DNA from: Saccharomycopsis fibuligera x Saccharomycopsis cf. fibuligera
Taxonomy: Eukaryota > Ascomycota > Saccharomycetes > Ascoideales > Saccharomycopsidaceae
Reading direction: 5' to 3'
Length of the DNA: 64,000 bases
NCBI GenBank assembly: GCA_001936135.1
Contig: CP012820.1
Coordinates: forward strand, 992,001-1,056,000
A model generated the notes under the pieces. It had not been told where the DNA came from, did no database searches, and saw only the letters and a list, made by a program, of their open reading frames with translations. Numbering within the stretch: the stretch's first letter is position 1; every line of letters starts with the position of its first letter. A program made the position numbers and the translations under genes. Below, piece by piece: positions 62,301 through 64,000 of the stretch.

Positions 62301-62759
62301 GAGTTGGTGGTCTGTGGGTGGTTAGGTATTGAGATTCGAGCTCTAGGTCTTTGCCATGGCGCTCGTACTCTTTTGCAATTCTCTTCTCTTCTCTTCTCTT
62401 CCTTTTGTTAATTTTGATTTTAATTTTGATTTTGATTTTGGTGCTTTTTTTGGTTCCGTGGAAATGGAAACTGCATATGAATCACATGACTGGGCATGTG
62501 ATTCATCATGTGACAATATGGGGGTGTATGGGGCGTGCTACACAGTGCTATTGTCTCTGACTTTAGCGTGTTTGAGCCTCCGCACTATCGCTAACATCGC
62601 GCACTTGGGTACACTTTATGGGCTACGCAATGCTAGCGCTACTCAGCTCAAATACATACGTACGTACATATATACAAATATATATATATATCCAGGGGCT
62701 ATCCATTGCAATGCTTTTGCAGGTTATATGCTTTCTTTTTCAGTATCACTGCCACCACA
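62301..62759. promoter_or_regulatory. Divergent promoter with triple RTCACRTG cluster
   Basis: 459 bp between the Hrd1-like gene and the edge gene. A TTCTC repeat (about 62380-62400) and TTTTGATTTT repeats (about 62410-62440) are followed by ATCACATG (62481-62488), CATGTGAT (62495-62502) and CATGTGAC (62507-62514). All three match the Cbf1 consensus. The first two form part of a perfect 12-bp inverted repeat. Confidence 0.6.
62477..62506. repeat. Perfect 12-bp inverted repeat with 6-bp spacer
   Basis: ATGAATCACATG (62477-62488) and CATGTGATTCAT (62495-62506) are exact reverse complements around ACTGGG. Each arm carries a CACATG E-box. Confidence 0.9.
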
Positions 62760-64000
62760 ATGTCGTTTGCCCTTAGCTACAAGGCCCATGCCCCTAGCCC
62801 TACCTTGTTCGCTTCCTCCAACAGAACCGCTTACGCAAGCCGTGTCCCGCTGGACCGCTTCTTGCCAGTACCACCGCCGCTACCGAAACACACGCAAAAT
62901 GTATTGGCCAAGCCAAACAAAAAGCAGGCGCACTCGTCAAAAAGCAGCAGCAACAGAACGTCTAGATGTCCCACAGCTAGAAGTGCAAGAAGCGCAAGAA
63001 GTGTTCACAGAAAATCGGCTTCTCCTTCGCTCTACGATGCTTTGTCCTTGATCGACACTTACATGTGCGATGCTTCTGTCGCTGATTTTTCTATCGCTGA
63101 AGAAGAATTTCCAGCCGCAAATAACGAGTCTCTCAACCCATTTGCTCCTTTGCCAAATATAAATCTCGAGGAGTACAGAGCAGCAGCAGCTTTTGCAGAG
63201 AAGTGCGATGCTTTGGAAGACAACACCCTCGACAACAGCAACGACTACCAATCTATTTGCAACTCCATCAAGCAGTCCATCGGCGCTTCTCACAGTCAGC
63301 AGGCTGACCTCAGAAAATCGGTCATTTCTAAAGTGTTTTCCGAAGACGAGTTAATTCAATTGAGCAATATCTTTACCGAGATCTTGGAATCCACGGATGA
63401 GCTGAATGTCTCCTTCGATGAAAATGACAACACTCTTGTCGAAGATGATGACAATAAAAATAACAAGACCCGCGTTCTCGGTACACGCAGCAGCAGTAGC
63501 AGCAGTAGCAGAAGCTGGGATCCTGAATGCCCTACCACCGTCAATGGTACTCCAGAGATTGTCTGCAACAGCAACAGCAACAATCTGACTCCAAATCCTT
63601 TTAAACAAGGCACACATAAACTTGGCCCCTCATTTTGCCCAGACGGCGAAAAGACTCCTGTCAACAGCGACAACGATGAAGATGACGACAATGATGATGA
63701 CGCATTCAATATTCCTATTGGTATTGATAGCTCTCCAGTGCCTTCCAATGCTTCCAAGCCATTGCTAAGATTAAACAAGCTTGCATCACCTGGGTTCAAT
63801 GATCCAAAAAGTTTCACAAGTAAGTCAGCTCAATCAAATGAGAAACTCGAGGACGATGAGTTCGATTTCAGTAAACTCGTAGATCGTCATTTCTCCACTC
63901 AGAACTTGGTCAATAGTCCTCGAAATGTCGAGGAAACAGCCTCTACTCGTTCCTTGTCTTGTTCTCAATCCGTCTCTTCTTCCCACTATTCATCCATTCC
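62760..64000 (+). CDS. Unrecognised Ser-rich protein, 5' part only (runs off the right edge)
   Basis: An open frame from ATG at 62760 (MSFALSYKAHAPSPTLFASS) continues without stop for 413 codons to the window end. The sequence is Ser-, Asn- and Asp-rich with a basic N-terminal region (RTSRCPTARSARSARSVHRK, about residues 70-90). A possible helix (ISKVFSEDELIQLSNIFTEI, about 190-210) and an acidic block (SDNDEDDDNDDD, about 305-316) follow. Multiple Ser-Pro sites suggest a phosphoprotein. I recognise no domain in this part. The catalytic or folded portion may lie outside the window. It is divergent from the Hrd1-like gene. Confidence 0.75.
   Translation, partial: MSFALSYKAHAPSPTLFASSNRTAYASRVPLDRFLPVPPPLPKHTQNVLAKPNKKQAHSSKSSSNRTSRCPTARSARSARSVHRKSASPSLYDALSLIDTYMCDASVADFSIAEEEFPAANNESLNPFAPLPNINLEEYRAAAAFAEKCDALEDNTLDNSNDYQSICNSIKQSIGASHSQQADLRKSVISKVFSEDELIQLSNIFTEILESTDELNVSFDENDNTLVEDDDNKNNKTRVLGTRSSSSSSSRSWDPECPTTVNGTPEIVCNSNSNNLTPNPFKQGTHKLGPSFCPDGEKTPVNSDNDEDDDNDDDAFNIPIGIDSSPVPSNASKPLLRLNKLASPGFNDPKSFTSKSAQSNEKLEDDEFDFSKLVDRHFSTQNLVNSPRNVEETASTRSLSCSQSVSSSHYSSI

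Overview
This window is nuclear DNA of a budding yeast, most likely of the CTG-Ser clade (Candida/Lodderomyces/Debaryomyces relatives). Every well-recognised gene is an ascomycete-yeast orthologue. Introns are few, lie near the 5' ends of genes and use GTATGT donors with TACTAAC branch sites. Many proteins carry long Asn, Gln or Ser runs. In-frame CTG codons are absent from both RSP5 (826 codons) and CDC42 (191 codons), as expected where CTG is a rare, reassigned codon. UPC2, TCP1 and CDC42 lie together, as I recall they also do in Candida. The Asn-rich inserts and roomy intergenic regions would suit the Lodderomyces / C. parapsilosis group, but that is a guess. If CTG means Ser here, the few CTG positions in these proteins are Ser, not Leu.

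Layout. 0-7.8 kb: ESC2 (-), tRNA-Pro (-), a gene-poor stretch, ESA1 (-), and a repeat-bearing divergent promoter shared with RSP5. 7.8-20.5 kb: RSP5 (+), UPC2 (-), TCP1 (-) and CDC42 (+). 20.5-31 kb: a UBR7/Mlo2-type gene (+), UGA2 (-), a Sly41-like transporter (+) and a large unrecognised Asn-rich protein with a CxxC...CxxC motif (-). 32-40.5 kb: CRM1 (-), PFS2 (-), CDC43 (+) and a three-exon PBI2 (-). 40.8-51 kb: YEN1 (-), tRNA-Ser (-), an AlaX-type tRNA-editing gene (+), RRG7 (+) and AHA1 (-). 51-64 kb: PAN2 (+), RPL9 (-), ISA2 (+), ECI1 (+), an Hrd1-like RING ligase (-), and the start of an unrecognised gene that runs off the right edge.

These are mostly independent housekeeping genes, with some functional links. 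CDC43 encodes the beta subunit of the geranylgeranyltransferase that lipidates Cdc42, encoded 20 kb away. RSP5 and the HRD1-like gene are ubiquitin ligases, and the UBR7-like gene is ubiquitin-related. PFS2 and PAN2 act at opposite ends of poly(A)-tail life. YEN1 and ESC2 both serve recombination-intermediate metabolism. I see no transposon, CRISPR array, prophage or gene cluster resembling a new multi-gene system. The most unusual signals are short repeats and inverted repeats in promoters and convergent intergenic regions, a possible gene relic antisense and 5' to RRG7, an Hrd1-like protein that stops just after its RING, and the unrecognised 1272-residue protein.
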